From positions 1 through 5,450 of the forward strand of contig DYOJ01000190.1 in the NCBI GenBank assembly GCA_020720705.1: a stretch of DNA of 5,450 nt. Reading direction: 5' to 3'. Shown here piece by piece: positions 5,341 through 5,450 of this stretch. Source of the DNA: Acetofilamentum sp. GTDB taxonomy: Bacteria; Bacteroidota; Bacteroidia; Bacteroidales; JAADGE01. Numbering within the stretch: the first letter of the stretch is position 1; each line of letters opens with the position of its first letter. Under the pieces are notes generated by a model. The model had not been told where the DNA came from, did not search any database, and saw nothing but the letters and a program-made list of their open reading frames with translations. The position numbers and the translations under genes were made by a program.

Positions 5341-5450
5341 TTACAGTATTTCCTCAGAATTTCTTAAAACATCCAAGTCAAAATATCGTTTCCACTCAAT
5401 TTCGATTGACAAAGCTCTGCCATACTTTTTTTGAGTGGATACGAAATATC
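5341..5450 (-). CDS. Possible C-terminal end of an unrecognised protein entering from the right edge
   Basis: On the minus strand a frame is open from the right edge to a TAA at 5343-5341, giving 35 residues. The piece begins YFVSTQKKYGRALSIEIEW and ends LRNSEEIL. Its composition, charged with spaced hydrophobic residues, looks like a real protein tail, but I do not recognise a family. If real, it converges on the glycosyltransferase gene. Against this, 36 open codons can occur by chance at this base composition, another minus-strand frame is also open for 28 codons, and a 19-bp inverted repeat lies inside it. Confidence 0.35.
   Translation of the reverse strand, partial: YFVSTQKKYGRALSIEIEWKRYFDLDVLRNSEEIL
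5381..5449. repeat. 19-bp imperfect inverted repeat at the right edge
   Basis: Bases 5381-5399 and 5431-5449 are reverse complements at 16 of 19 positions, around a 31-base centre. The innermost nine pairs are unbroken and include CCACTCAA (5392-5399) with TTGAGTGG (5431-5438). Unlike the other inverted repeats here, its inner part is not just runs of A and T. It falls inside the possible minus-strand coding tail, and its outer end reaches the window edge, so it may extend further or belong to a larger element. Confidence 0.55.

Noticed and set aside
5342..5434. Plus-strand open frame opposite the possible minus-strand coding tail
   Set aside because: It has no ATG, is short, and ends in a TGA after a T run; there is no sign of a real gene.

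Overview
The window comes from an AT-rich member of the Bacteroidota. Four signs support this. The F1 beta subunit is of the long Bacteroidota type, with two internal insertions. The epsilon subunit is very short and has only the N-terminal domain. An exact Bacteroidota-type promoter (TTTG, 20 bp, TAnnTTTG) lies before atpD. No gene start carries a convincing Shine-Dalgarno sequence.

Layout. Positions 1-1503 hold two minus-strand genes sharing an ATGA overlap. The first in transcription order is an MlaE-family permease (1503-757). The second is its MlaF-family ATPase (760 down to the left edge, cut just before its end). Together they form the inner-membrane core of a lipid-transport ABC system. 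The usual third partner, an MCE/MlaD substrate-binding protein, is not visible and may lie beyond the left edge. A 547-bp AT-rich gap without genes (1504-2050) separates them from the divergent plus-strand pair atpD (2051-3562) and atpC (3573-3809), the beta and epsilon subunits of the F1Fo ATP synthase. A strong hairpin terminator (3842-3874) closes this two-gene unit, so the other ATP synthase genes are not directly downstream. A GT-B glycosyltransferase of the GT4 type follows on the plus strand (3904-5196).

The last 254 bp are the least explained part. They hold four GTCA-containing repeats spaced exactly 11 bp apart (5271-5309), a 19-bp imperfect inverted repeat (5381-5449), and an open minus-strand reading frame entering from the right edge and ending at 5341. 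The 11-bp repeats resemble the site layout of OmpR/PhoB-class regulators, but no downstream gene is in view to support this.

The genes belong to three unrelated jobs: envelope lipid traffic, energy conversion and glycan synthesis. They look like ordinary chromosomal neighbours. I see no transposase, integrase, CRISPR array, tRNA or rRNA, and no clear novel multi-gene system. The points that most deserve follow-up are the small sequence elements at the right edge and in the central gap.
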